Below the pieces are notes generated by a model. It did not search any database. It was not told the origin of the DNA and worked only from the letters and a program-made list of their open reading frames with translations. From positions 330,431-394,430 of the forward strand of contig NZ_JABJVM010000001.1 in the NCBI RefSeq assembly GCF_013820765.1: 64,000 nt of DNA, given 5' to 3'. Source of the DNA: Paenilisteria rustica (GTDB lineage Bacteria > Bacillota > Bacilli > Lactobacillales > Listeriaceae). A program made the position numbers and the translations under genes. Below, in pieces: positions 1 through 7,868 of this stretch (the first letter of the stretch is position 1; each line of letters starts with the position of its first letter).

Positions 1-470
1 ACTCATCTAAGGGGAAAATGTTGAACATGTACCTAGAGAACCCAGAAGAATATCGTAAATTTATTGATATCATGCCCGACTTGTTTAATTTATATGATCG
101 CGTAGAGAGAGAATTTGCGAATGCGTATATAGATACTGGGGGTAGATATGGAAGAAAAAAATACTCTGGATTTAAAGACGGAAAAGTCATTGGCAAGTCT
201 AAATTCGGGCAACATGATTTAATATACAAGGTTCCTGAGGGGCTGATGTATCCAATAGTTTCAGCTTTTAGATCGCTAATAGAATTGGACGAAGATAATA
301 AAATTTATAAATGGAAAAAAGATCCTTTCGGTGTGTGGAAAAAATATAAAAAAGATATAGTGAAAAAAATAATGAATTTTGCTTTATCTATAGGAGATAA
401 CCCAAATGCGGTGGGCAAGGATTCTAATATTTGGGATTTAGCTTATATGACAGTGCGCTTATCGAAATAA
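1..470 (+). CDS. 3' part of an unknown protein, possibly AIPR-like phage-defence protein
   Basis: The reading frame is open from the left edge of the window to the stop at 468-470, so the ATG at 18 may be internal and the gene is probably truncated by the window. The visible part has about 150 residues and is rich in Lys, Tyr and Asp. It includes the stretches GGRYGRKKYSGFK, IYKVPEGLMYPIV and IGDNPNAVGKDSNIWDL. No catalytic motif is visible. The gene is more AT-rich than thyA/dfrA nearby, which is typical of accessory genes. The C-terminal pattern reminds me of AIPR abortive-infection proteins, but this is from memory and weak. No neighbour on the left is available to test it. Confidence 0.5.
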   Translation, partial: SSKGKMLNMYLENPEEYRKFIDIMPDLFNLYDRVEREFANAYIDTGGRYGRKKYSGFKDGKVIGKSKFGQHDLIYKVPEGLMYPIVSAFRSLIELDEDNKIYKWKKDPFGVWKKYKKDIVKKIMNFALSIGDNPNAVGKDSNIWDLAYMTVRLSK

Positions 471-520
471 AAAGTTATGATGATTGTGAATTTTAAGGGA
501 ATAGACAGGTGAATTATGTG

Positions 521-566
521 AAAAAACCATGGATAAAGTATTGATTTACTGAGTCTATGGTTTTAT
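521..566 (+). terminator. Terminator after the left-edge gene
   Basis: The arms AAAACCATGGA (523-533) and TCTATGGTTTT (554-564) form a stem with one mismatch around a 20-base loop, ending in TTTTATTTG. It separates the left-edge gene from the ABC-F gene. Confidence 0.6.
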
Positions 567-599
567 TTGTGTGTACATTGAGTTTAGAGAAATCTAAGT

Positions 600-628
600 T
601 TGCTTAGTTGTCCAAACTTCGCTAAAAT
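600..628 (+). promoter_or_regulatory. Likely sigma-A promoter of the ABC-F gene
   Basis: TTGCTT (600-605) and TAAAAT (623-628) are separated by 17 bases, about 30 bases before the start of the ABC-F gene. This is seen in the sequence; activity is inferred. Confidence 0.5.
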
Positions 629-660
629 AGAAGAGACATATACGGAATGGATGGGAAGTA

Positions 661-2547
661 ATGAAACAATTAAAAGTAGAAAATTTGACGAAGACATACG
701 GCGAGAAAAGCCTTTTTGAAGATGTGACGTTTGCGATTACAGAAGGGGAGCGTATCGGGGTTATCGGTGTGAATGGTACTGGGAAATCGACGCTACTTTC
801 GATTATTGCTGGAATGGAAGAAGGCGATAAGGGCGCGATTACGAAGGCGAAGGACTACACGATTGGTTTCTTGGCGCAGGATCCGGTTTTGATGGATGAG
901 CATACGGTGCTGGAGGAAGTTTTCCAGGGGGAGACGCGGGCGCTTCAAGCGGTTCGGAAGTATGAGCAGGTGTTGCTTGAGATGGCGATTGATCCGGATG
1001 ATACGAAACTGCATGATCGTTTTACGGAGGCGCAGCACGCGATGGACGCGACGAATGCGTGGGATGTGAACACGGATGCGAAAACGATTCTAGATCGCTT
1101 AGGGATTACGGATTTGACGGCAAAAGTTGGATCGCTGTCTGGTGGGCAGCGTAAGCGTGTTGGTCTTGCAAAAGTGATGATTGAAACGCCTGATTTGCTG
1201 ATTTTGGATGAGCCTACCAACCATCTTGATTTTACATCGATTCGCTTCTTGGAAGATTATTTGAATCGGTTTCGTGGTGCGGTTTTACTTGTGACGCATG
1301 ATCGGTATTTCTTGGATCGCGTGACGAATCACATGTTGGAAATTGACCGTGGCACGGCGTATCGCTATGTTGGAAACTACGAGAAATTTATGGAGTCCAA
1401 GGCGATTCGGATGGAAAATGAAATGCGTGAAGGCGAGAAAAATCGTAACTTGTATCGTAAAGAGCTTGCTTGGATGCGTCGTGGTGCGAAAGCTCGTTCT
1501 ACGAAGCAAAAAGCGCGTCAAGATCGCTTCTCTGACTTAGAGGGGAAAGTGAAATCGAAGACGGATGATACGGAATTACAGCTTGATTTTGCGACGTCAC
1601 GGCTTGGTAAACAGGTATTTACGCTCGAAAATGTGGATAAACGTTTTGCGGAGAAGCATGTTTTGCAGGACTTCAGCTTGATTATTCAGCCTGGTGAGCG
1701 CATCGGGATTACCGGAAATAACGGGACTGGGAAATCGACATTGCTCAATATGCTAGCTGGTCGTGTAACGCCTGATACCGGTGAAATCTCAACCGGGCAA
1801 ACTGTTCGAATCGGTTATTATACGCAACAAAATGAGGAAATGGATCCGGATCAGCGGATGATTGCGTACTTGCAAGAAGCGAGCGAAGTCGTGAAAACAT
1901 CGGACGGCGAAGTGGTGTCGGTTTCTAATATGTTGGAACGGTTCCTATTTCCACCGATCACGCACGGGAAGAAAATCGGTAGTTTATCAGGAGGCGAGAA
2001 GCGTCGTCTGTTCTTGTTGAAAATTTTGATGGAGCGTCCGAACGTACTTTTGCTGGATGAGCCGACGAATGACTTGGATACGCAGACGCTGACAGTTTTA
2101 GAGGATTATTTGGAGACGTTTAATGGTACGGTTATTACGGTCAGCCATGATCGCTACTTTTTGGATAAGATTGCTCGGAAGTTGTTGGTGTTCACGGGAA
2201 TTGGCCAGATTGAGACGTATCTAGGCGAGTATAGTGATTTCTTGACGGATTATGAGTCGCGTAAGGGAAAATCGAAAATGTTTGCAATGGAGCCTGAGAA
2301 GGAAATTGTTGTGGAAAAGCCGAAAGAGAAGGTCAAGCATACATTTGAAGAGAAGCGTGAGTGGGCGGAAATTGAAGGTTTGATTGAGGTGCAAGAGGCT
2401 AAAATCACGACGATAAATGCTGATTTGGAAACGGTTGGTTCGGATTTTACAAAGGCGAATGAGCTAAATAGTGCGCTTTTAGAGGCTGAAACAGAGTTAG
2501 AACGTTTGATGGGACGCTGGGAATATTTGTCGCAGTTTGCTGATTAA
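661..2547 (+). CDS. ABC-F family ATPase (Uup/YfmR-like)
   Basis: This is a soluble protein with two ABC ATPase domains and no membrane segments, the layout of ABC-F factors that act on the ribosome. Walker A motifs are at about residues 36-44 (GVNGTGKST) and 353-361 (GNNGTGKST). The signatures LSGGQ (about 159) and LSGGE (about 441) are each followed by a Walker B ILDEPTNHLD or LLDEPTNDLD. A linker of charged helices separates the domains. The C-terminal 70 or so residues form a predicted coiled coil, which is the Uup/YfmR hallmark and separates it from EttA. The length of 628 residues fits that subfamily. It ends 23 bases before thyA, so co-transcription is likely. An antibiotic-resistance role is possible but not indicated. 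Confidence 0.9.
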   Translation: MKQLKVENLTKTYGEKSLFEDVTFAITEGERIGVIGVNGTGKSTLLSIIAGMEEGDKGAITKAKDYTIGFLAQDPVLMDEHTVLEEVFQGETRALQAVRKYEQVLLEMAIDPDDTKLHDRFTEAQHAMDATNAWDVNTDAKTILDRLGITDLTAKVGSLSGGQRKRVGLAKVMIETPDLLILDEPTNHLDFTSIRFLEDYLNRFRGAVLLVTHDRYFLDRVTNHMLEIDRGTAYRYVGNYEKFMESKAIRMENEMREGEKNRNLYRKELAWMRRGAKARSTKQKARQDRFSDLEGKVKSKTDDTELQLDFATSRLGKQVFTLENVDKRFAEKHVLQDFSLIIQPGERIGITGNNGTGKSTLLNMLAGRVTPDTGEISTGQTVRIGYYTQQNEEMDPDQRMIAYLQEASEVVKTSDGEVVSVSNMLERFLFPPITHGKKIGSLSGGEKRRLFLLKILMERPNVLLLDEPTNDLDTQTLTVLEDYLETFNGTVITVSHDRYFLDKIARKLLVFTGIGQIETYLGEYSDFLTDYESRKGKSKMFAMEPEKEIVVEKPKEKVKHTFEEKREWAEIEGLIEVQEAKITTINADLETVGSDFTKANELNSALLEAETELERLMGRWEYLSQFAD

Positions 2548-2570
2548 GTAAGAAGTGGGGGCATGAATAA

Positions 2571-3515
2571 ATGAAGCAATATTTGGAGTTGGAGCGGTTT
2601 GTGTTGGAGAATGGCACGCAAAAAGGGGACCGGACGGGGACTGGAACGATTAGTACATTTGGTTATCAGATGCGCTATGATTTGGCGGAAGGTTTCCCAA
2701 TCATGACGACGAAGCGTGTTCCTTTTAAATTGGTTGTCAGTGAATTGTTATGGTTTTTGCATGGGGACACGAATATTCGTTACCTTTTGGAGCATAATAA
2801 TAATATTTGGAATGAATGGGCGTTTGAGCGTTGGGTGAAGAGCGTGGATTATAATGGTCCAGACATGACGGATTTTGGTTTGCGTGCAGAATCTGATGAG
2901 TCGTTTAAGGCGGTTTATTTGGAAGAAATGGCGAGCTTTAAGGCGCGAATTTTGGCGGACGATGCTTTTGCGGCACAATACGGTGAGCTTGGGAATATTT
3001 ACGGAAAACAGTGGCGGGAATGGCGGACGTCGACTGGGGAAACGATTGATCAGTTGGCGGATTTGATTGCGATGATTAAGACGAACCCGAATTCGCGACG
3101 TCTGATTGTATCGGCTTGGAACCCAGAGGATGTGCCGAGCATGGCGTTACCACCGTGTCATACGCTGTTTCAATTTTATGTTGCGGATGGGAAACTCAGT
3201 TGTCAGTTGTACCAACGAAGCGCGGATATTTTCTTAGGAGTGCCGTTTAATATTGCTTCTTATGCGCTTTTGACGCATTTAATTGCACGGGAAACGGGTC
3301 TTGCGGTTGGTGAGTTTGTGCATACGATGGGGGATGCGCATCTTTACAATAATCATATCGAGCAGGTGAAGGAGCAGTTGACTCGTGAGCCTCGTGCGTT
3401 GCCAAAACTTGTTTTATCGGACGCACCGGCATCGATTTTTGAGTTTGATGTGGCGGATGTGACGCTTGAGGGGTATGATCCTCATCCAGCGATTAAAGCA
3501 CCGATTTCAGTTTGA
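2571..3515 (+). CDS. thyA: Thymidylate synthase
   Basis: Methylates dUMP to dTMP with methylene-tetrahydrofolate. The active-site Cys196 lies in the motif [10 protein letters not shown], and the dUMP-binding region [20 protein letters not shown] follows. At 314 residues it is about 50 longer than the 264-residue form. The extra segment (about residues 88-140, including [16 protein letters not shown]) corresponds to the insertion of the Lactobacillus casei-type enzyme. The start is supported by a G-rich ribosome site (AGTGGGGGC). It overlaps the upstream codons of the dfrA frame and is translationally linked to dfrA, which regenerates the tetrahydrofolate that this enzyme oxidises. Confidence 0.97.
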   Translation: MKQYLELERFVLENGTQKGDRTGTGTISTFGYQMRYDLAEGFPIMTTKRVPFKLVVSELLWFLHGDTNIRYLLEHNNNIWNEWAFERWVKSVDYNGPDMTDFGLRAESDESFKAVYLEEMASFKARILADDAFAAQYGELGNIYGKQWREWRTSTGETIDQLADLIAMIKTNPNSRRLIVSAWNPEDVPSMALPPCHTLFQFYVADGKLSCQLYQRSADIFLGVPFNIASYALLTHLIARETGLAVGEFVHTMGDAHLYNNHIEQVKEQLTREPRALPKLVLSDAPASIFEFDVADVTLEGYDPHPAIKAPISV

Positions 3516-3526
3516 GGAGGACGACG

Positions 3527-4015
3527 ATGTTAACATTTATTTGGGCGCAGGACAAGGATGGCTACATTGGCAAGGATAATACGATGCCGTGGCGTTTACC
3601 TGCTGATTTGCAACATTTTAAGAGGGAAACTAACGGGCATGCGATGGTGATGGGGCGTAAAACGTACGAATCGATTGGAAAAGCGTTGCCGAACCGAGAA
3701 ACAATCGTTTTGACGCGTGATCCGAACTATACCTTACCAGACGCAAAAGTGGTGCATTCGAAAGAGGCGATATTGGAGCTGGCGGCCGAGAAAAACGTGT
3801 TTATTACTGGTGGCGCGGAAATTTATCACTTGTTTTTAGAAGATGCTGATGCCCTTATTGTGACGCATGTCGAGGCGAATTGTGGCGGAGATACGCGTTT
3901 TCCAGCAATCCAGTGGTCTGATTGGAAGTTGACGAAGCGTGTGGACGGCGTTCGAGATGCTAAAAATGAGCTTGATTTCTGGTATGGTTGGTATGAAAAA
4001 ATAGGGGATAATTGA
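3527..4015 (+). CDS. dfrA: Dihydrofolate reductase
   Basis: Reduces dihydrofolate to tetrahydrofolate with NADPH and is the target of trimethoprim. The open frame begins at 3512, but the ribosome site GAGGAGG (3514-3520) places the start at ATG 3527, giving 162 residues. The catalytic acid Asp27 is in MPWRLPADLQHFK, and the NADPH-binding motif GRKTYESIG is at residues 43-51. FITGGAEIY carries the second conserved glycine pair. It follows thyA with 11 bases between stop and start, so the two form a folate/dTMP pair as in other Listeria and Bacillus. Confidence 0.97.
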   Translation: MLTFIWAQDKDGYIGKDNTMPWRLPADLQHFKRETNGHAMVMGRKTYESIGKALPNRETIVLTRDPNYTLPDAKVVHSKEAILELAAEKNVFITGGAEIYHLFLEDADALIVTHVEANCGGDTRFPAIQWSDWKLTKRVDGVRDAKNELDFWYGWYEKIGDN

Positions 4016-4026
4016 GGTTTTAGGGA

Positions 4027-4320
4027 ATGGATACGACAAAGGAAATGCGATTGAGGTTTCACGTATTAGGCTATTTTTTGGTGAGCTTATTATTTGTCGG
4101 TGCCGGCCTAATGTTAGGTGCAAGCGGCGTATCAGATAGCATTGTCGCGACGTTGTTCTCGTTTGCAAAATATATGATATTGAGTTTGATTATCGGCATT
4201 ATTGGGATATGGCGCGCCAACGAGCTATCTTCACGCTTATTTTTCATCTGGCTAGTCGTGATTCCAGTAGCGTATGTTTTATTTTTAATTATGGTCAGGA
4301 TAGCAAGGGCTCATTTGTAG
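4027..4320 (+). CDS. Small three-helix membrane protein
   Basis: Ninety-seven residues with three hydrophobic segments at about 12-32, 40-62 and 70-90, separated by short charged loops (for example WRANELSSR). It starts 11 bases after dfrA and is probably the last gene of the thyA-dfrA operon. I do not recognise a family and propose no function. Confidence 0.75.
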   Translation: MDTTKEMRLRFHVLGYFLVSLLFVGAGLMLGASGVSDSIVATLFSFAKYMILSLIIGIIGIWRANELSSRLFFIWLVVIPVAYVLFLIMVRIARAHL

Positions 4321-4410
4321 CTCTTGTTTATTTCGGCTAACACATTTGAAAACCTTGTTCAAAATGAATAATTACAAATATCTAGCCCTATGCTAAATTA
4401 TAAGAATATA

Positions 4411-4437
4411 TTGAAAACATAAGATTGTTCCTATAAT
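4411..4437 (+). promoter_or_regulatory. Possible promoter of the MFS gene
   Basis: TTGAAA (4411-4416) and TATAAT (4432-4437) lie 24 bases upstream of the MFS start, but the spacer is only 15 bases, so the -35 assignment is weak. Confidence 0.35.
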
Positions 4438-4460
4438 TGAAAAGTGGGTGATTCGTAATA

Positions 4461-5705
4461 ATGTTTTTAAAAAATGCAAAATGGCGAGCTAGTGGCACTG
4501 TATTGGTTTTATTGTGGTTTTGTTGGTTATTATCGTTTTTGGATCGGATGGTTATAACGGTAGCGTTACCTTACATAGCGGAAGATTTTGAGTTAACCTC
4601 CACGCATCAAGGATTAATTATTAGTACCTTTTTTATGGGATATGCGTTGTTTCAGATTCCGGGTGGGATGTTGGCAGATCGATTTGGATTCCGTAAAATG
4701 ACGAGTATTGCGGTTGGTTTTTGGTCGCTATTTACGATGCTGACAGGGGTTATTTTTTATTATCCTTTATTTTTAGGGGTTCGGTTTTTCTTCGGACTTG
4801 GTGAGGCGCCACTTCCCGGTTCTTCTTATAAAGCAATTGCGACTTATTATCCAAAACGGCTTCGCGGACGCATGACGAGTATTCAATCGACGGTTAACAC
4901 GCTAGGGCCGGCTTTTGCGAGTGTGTTAGCGGCTTATTTTATTAGTGTTTTTGGCTGGCGGCATTTATTTATTTTTCTAGCGATTCCGGGCTTTGTTGTG
5001 GCTTTCTTATTTTATCGATTGGTGCGTGATAATCCGAAAGACAATCCACGAATGAGCGCAGAGGCGTTGCAAGAACTCGAGGAAGATGAGCCTACAGTGA
5101 GTGTAACAAAGCCAAAAGCGAGGATGTCGACGATTTTCAAAAATAGTTTGGTATGGAAAGCGGGACTTGTTTGGTTTTTCTTTGACCTTACTTTTTGGGG
5201 ATTCACTTCTTGGTTACCTTCTTATTTGATGAATGAGCGGAATTTGAGTTTGCAGGCGACTGGGTTTTATAATGCGCTGCCATACCTCGTGGGAACGGTT
5301 GCGATGCTTCTTGGTGGGGCGATGTCAGATCGCTTTAAGGATCAGCGCCGATTTATTTTTGCGATTTCGATATTGGTTGCAGCGGTTTCATTATTTTTCA
5401 TTATCAAAGCACCATCCATCGAGTTAGCGCTGTTACTGCAATGTGTTACCGCCTGGTTCTTATTTTTATCACAAGGTATCTTTTGGGGTATTGTCGTGGA
5501 TATTTTACCAACGGACCAGATGGCGACGGGATCGTCCGTGGTCAACTGCCTAGGCTCGATTGCGGGCGTTGTATCACCCATTTTTATCGGGAAATTACTT
5601 GATATTTCGGGAGGTTCTTACGCGACAACATTCACCTATTTAGCGATTTGCCTCGTTTTAGCAGGATTGATTGTACCGACACTGAAAACCAGGAAAACAA
5701 TATAA
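4461..5705 (+). CDS. Major facilitator superfamily transporter (ACS-type anion/sugar-acid symporter)
   Basis: A 414-residue integral membrane protein with about 12 hydrophobic segments and a central hydrophilic loop near residues 190-225. The motif-A-like sequence GMLADRFGFRKM is at residues 69-80 between helices 2 and 3. The pattern SFLDRMVITVALPYIAEDF at the N-terminus is typical of the anion:cation symporter group (hexuronate, glucarate, phthalate carriers). The substrate cannot be read from the sequence. It stands alone, with its own candidate promoter and a strong bidirectional terminator shared with the convergent cystine symporter. Confidence 0.88.
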   Translation: MFLKNAKWRASGTVLVLLWFCWLLSFLDRMVITVALPYIAEDFELTSTHQGLIISTFFMGYALFQIPGGMLADRFGFRKMTSIAVGFWSLFTMLTGVIFYYPLFLGVRFFFGLGEAPLPGSSYKAIATYYPKRLRGRMTSIQSTVNTLGPAFASVLAAYFISVFGWRHLFIFLAIPGFVVAFLFYRLVRDNPKDNPRMSAEALQELEEDEPTVSVTKPKARMSTIFKNSLVWKAGLVWFFFDLTFWGFTSWLPSYLMNERNLSLQATGFYNALPYLVGTVAMLLGGAMSDRFKDQRRFIFAISILVAAVSLFFIIKAPSIELALLLQCVTAWFLFLSQGIFWGIVVDILPTDQMATGSSVVNCLGSIAGVVSPIFIGKLLDISGGSYATTFTYLAICLVLAGLIVPTLKTRKTI

Positions 5706-5753
5706 AAATGGCGTTAAGTCAAGGTTTGGGTCCTTGATTTAACACCATTTTTT
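5705..5753. terminator. Bidirectional terminator between MFS gene and cystine symporter
   Basis: A long stem pairs AAAATGG-GTTAAGTCAAGG (from 5705) with TCCTTGATTTAACACCATTTT (5731-5751). It has A and T tracts on its two sides, so it can serve both convergent genes. Confidence 0.9.
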
Positions 5754-5755
5754 GC

Positions 5756-7126
5756 TTATGCTTCTGCCAATGTTTGTTCTTCTTCTTTTAGCTCACCGGT
5801 AGCTTTACTTGTGACAAGCCCGGCAACCATACTATCGCTTACGTTCAGCGCTGTACGACCCATATCGATGAGTGGTTCGATGGAAATTAAGACACCAGCA
5901 AGACCGATTGGCAAGTTCAACGTGGAGAGTACGATGATTGCGGCAAAAGTTGCACCGCCACCAACACCAGCAACGCCAAATGAACTAATTGCAACAACGA
6001 GCACGACGGTTAAAATGAACTTCCAAGAAAATGGATCAATACCAGCCGCAGGAGCAATCATGATCGCAAGCATTGCCGGGTAAATCCCAGCACAGCCATT
6101 TTGCCCAATGGATAAACCGAATGATGCCGCAAAATTCGCAATACCTTCTGGCACGCCTAATTTTTTCTGGGTATCAATATTCAGTGGAATCGCACCAGCA
6201 CTCGTTCTAGAAGTGAAAGCAAACGTTAGAACAGGTAATGATTTGCGAATATAGGTCATCGGACTTGTTCCTGTGAAAGCGACAATCACGAGGTGAATAA
6301 TAAACATCGCGATGAGCGCTGCGTAAGATGCAAGGACGAAATTCCCAAGTTTTAAAATCGCGGACGTATCACTTAGGGCAACAGTGCTTGTCATAATCGC
6401 AAAAACACCATATGGAGTTAAGCGAAGAATCAGCTTCACGATACGAAGAATAATCGCATAAATCGCGTCGACACCCTTTGCGAATGTAGCAGCTTCTTCG
6501 GGTTGCTTGCGCTGTACACCAAGGAAAGCGGCCCCGATAAATGCTGCAAAAATAACGACGGCAACAGTGGAAGTCGCGCGTGCACCAGTGAAATCAAGGA
6601 ATGGATTAGCAGGCAAGAGCTCCACGATTTTTTGCGGGAACGATAAATCACTGATTCCTGCAAATTTATCTTGAAGTTCCGTTGCACGAGCCGCTTCGGT
6701 AGCGCCTTGTGAAATATTGCTGGCGTCAAGATGGAATAGAAGGGCAGCCCCGATACCAACGAAAGCCGCGATGGCAGCCGTGATGACTAGCGTGCCGATA
6801 ATCCACATACCGACTTTTGCAATATTGGTTTTTAATTGCAAACGCGTAAAAGCAGTAACAATGGAGATGAAGATAAGTGGGATAGCGATCATTTGTAGCA
6901 GTTTGACATACCCGCCACCGATGACCCCCAGCCAATCCGTCGTCTGCGTTGTGACATTGGACGCCGCGCCGTAAATAAATTGCAAGACAAAACCAGCGAC
7001 AATACCGATACCAAGCGCTAGTAGCACCCGTTTTGAAAATGAAACATGACGCTTCGCAAGCCAACCAAAAATGAAAATGATGATGGCAGCCACGACTAAA
7101 TTAATAATTAAAAATGCTGTATCCAT
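5756..7126 (-). CDS. tcyP: L-cystine / dicarboxylate:cation symporter (TcyP-like)
   Basis: A 456-residue membrane protein of the DAACS family (glutamate/aspartate/cystine:Na+ or H+ symporters). It has about eight or nine hydrophobic segments and the re-entrant-loop signatures FTSRTSAGAIPLNI and GQNGCAGIYPAMLA near residues 305-350. Length and these motifs match the TcyP cystine carriers better than GltP. A ribosome site GGGAGG precedes the start on the minus strand. The upstream region (7127-7200) contains CGGAATTATA, reminiscent of sites for the cysteine regulator CymR, but this is only suggestive. The substrate is inferred from the family. Confidence 0.85.
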   Translation of the reverse strand: MDTAFLIINLVVAAIIIFIFGWLAKRHVSFSKRVLLALGIGIVAGFVLQFIYGAASNVTTQTTDWLGVIGGGYVKLLQMIAIPLIFISIVTAFTRLQLKTNIAKVGMWIIGTLVITAAIAAFVGIGAALLFHLDASNISQGATEAARATELQDKFAGISDLSFPQKIVELLPANPFLDFTGARATSTVAVVIFAAFIGAAFLGVQRKQPEEAATFAKGVDAIYAIILRIVKLILRLTPYGVFAIMTSTVALSDTSAILKLGNFVLASYAALIAMFIIHLVIVAFTGTSPMTYIRKSLPVLTFAFTSRTSAGAIPLNIDTQKKLGVPEGIANFAASFGLSIGQNGCAGIYPAMLAIMIAPAAGIDPFSWKFILTVVLVVAISSFGVAGVGGGATFAAIIVLSTLNLPIGLAGVLISIEPLIDMGRTALNVSDSMVAGLVTSKATGELKEEEQTLAEA

Positions 7127-7228
7127 ATAAAAAAATCCTCCCTTTTTAAATCCAGAAATTATGAAAACGTATAATTCCGATAAGATTTGTTGGTATTAGA
7201 TTACATGGAAAAAGGAGGTTTGTCAAGA

Positions 7229-7476
7229 CTGAAAAGCTGAAACGGCCCGTTAGACTCGAAAAAATTTGTTAGAGGGCGCAGTAAAAGTCCTCCTTTGACT
7301 TTTGCGGAGGCCACGAAAATTTCGAGGGGCTGGCTTCTGAAGCTGGATCCGAACGAAAAGCTGAAACGGCCCGTTAAGCTCCGAAAAAAACTGGAGCGGC
7401 CTCCATAAAAAGCCGTTTTTGCTTTTTATGGAGGGCGTGAAGTTTTCGAGGAGTTGGCCGTTGAAGCTAGATCTGG
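7229..7476. repeat. Tandem hairpin repeat, element family T copy A
   Basis: Two diverged units of about 124 bases (7229-7352 and 7353-7476) both begin GAAAAGCTGAAACGGCCCGTT and end GAAGCT-GATC. In each, the ends fold back. In the second unit AGCT-GA-AACGGC pairs with GCCGTT-GA-AGCT, and CTCCGAAAA pairs with TTTTCGAGGAG. The GA/GA bulge is kept in the pair of arms. A third partial unit (about 7590-7612) repeats CCACGAAAATTTCGAG. Related copies lie near 27.6 kb and 37.1 kb. Confidence 0.8.
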
Positions 7477-7559
7477 AAACGATGATAAGTCAAAACACGG
7501 AGCGTTCCTGCGAATAAGATTGCCAGACTTAAACCGACTCGAGCCAAGGATACGTCCAC
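7467..7559 (-). pseudogene. Decayed holin-like toxin ORF
   Basis: On the minus strand the stretch VDVSLARVGLSLAILFAG continues to a stop at 7467-7469. Its position next to the T repeat and its hydrophobic pattern match the toxin-like peptide at 37098-37268 (MTVSETLALLALLFTG). The ATG is replaced by GTG, no good ribosome site precedes it, and the C-terminal part is altered. It is best read as a relic. Confidence 0.4.
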
Positions 7560-7868
7560 CTGAACTTCTCTTAATAATTCAAATTTAACCACGAAAATTT
7601 CGAGCGGATCAACAAAAAAGGATTCATTACACTTTAATATTTTAGAAAGCAACCAATTCTAAGCATGATAACAAGCTTAAAACAAGGACGTTTCAATATT
7701 CGGGTGGTAGGGCGGCTTCTTAGTTTTACACATAAAATCCACTGATGGATTACCTAATCACTGCGTTCGCATGCATATTGAGGCTCTAATTCGGCAAGGG
7801 ATGCTCCATAATATCCTCAAAAAAAGCCCCAAGCAGCGATATCCCATCACCACCCAGGGCCTCATCTT
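7560..7868. other. Non-coding spacer downstream of ppdK
   Basis: No credible gene is present. The stretch contains the conserved box CATATTGAGGCTCTAA (7774-7789), which also occurs at 27720-27735 and 37355-37370 beside the other T elements. The rest appears to be eroded element sequence. Confidence 0.6.

Noticed and set aside
6726..7064. 112-residue minus-strand ORF inside tcyP
   Set aside because: Same-strand alternative frame of a well-supported transporter; composition is that of a frame shadow.
7127..7228. T-box or SAM riboswitch upstream of the cystine symporter
   Set aside because: The upstream region is too short and lacks a T-box sequence or a SAM aptamer core; only a possible CymR-like site was seen.
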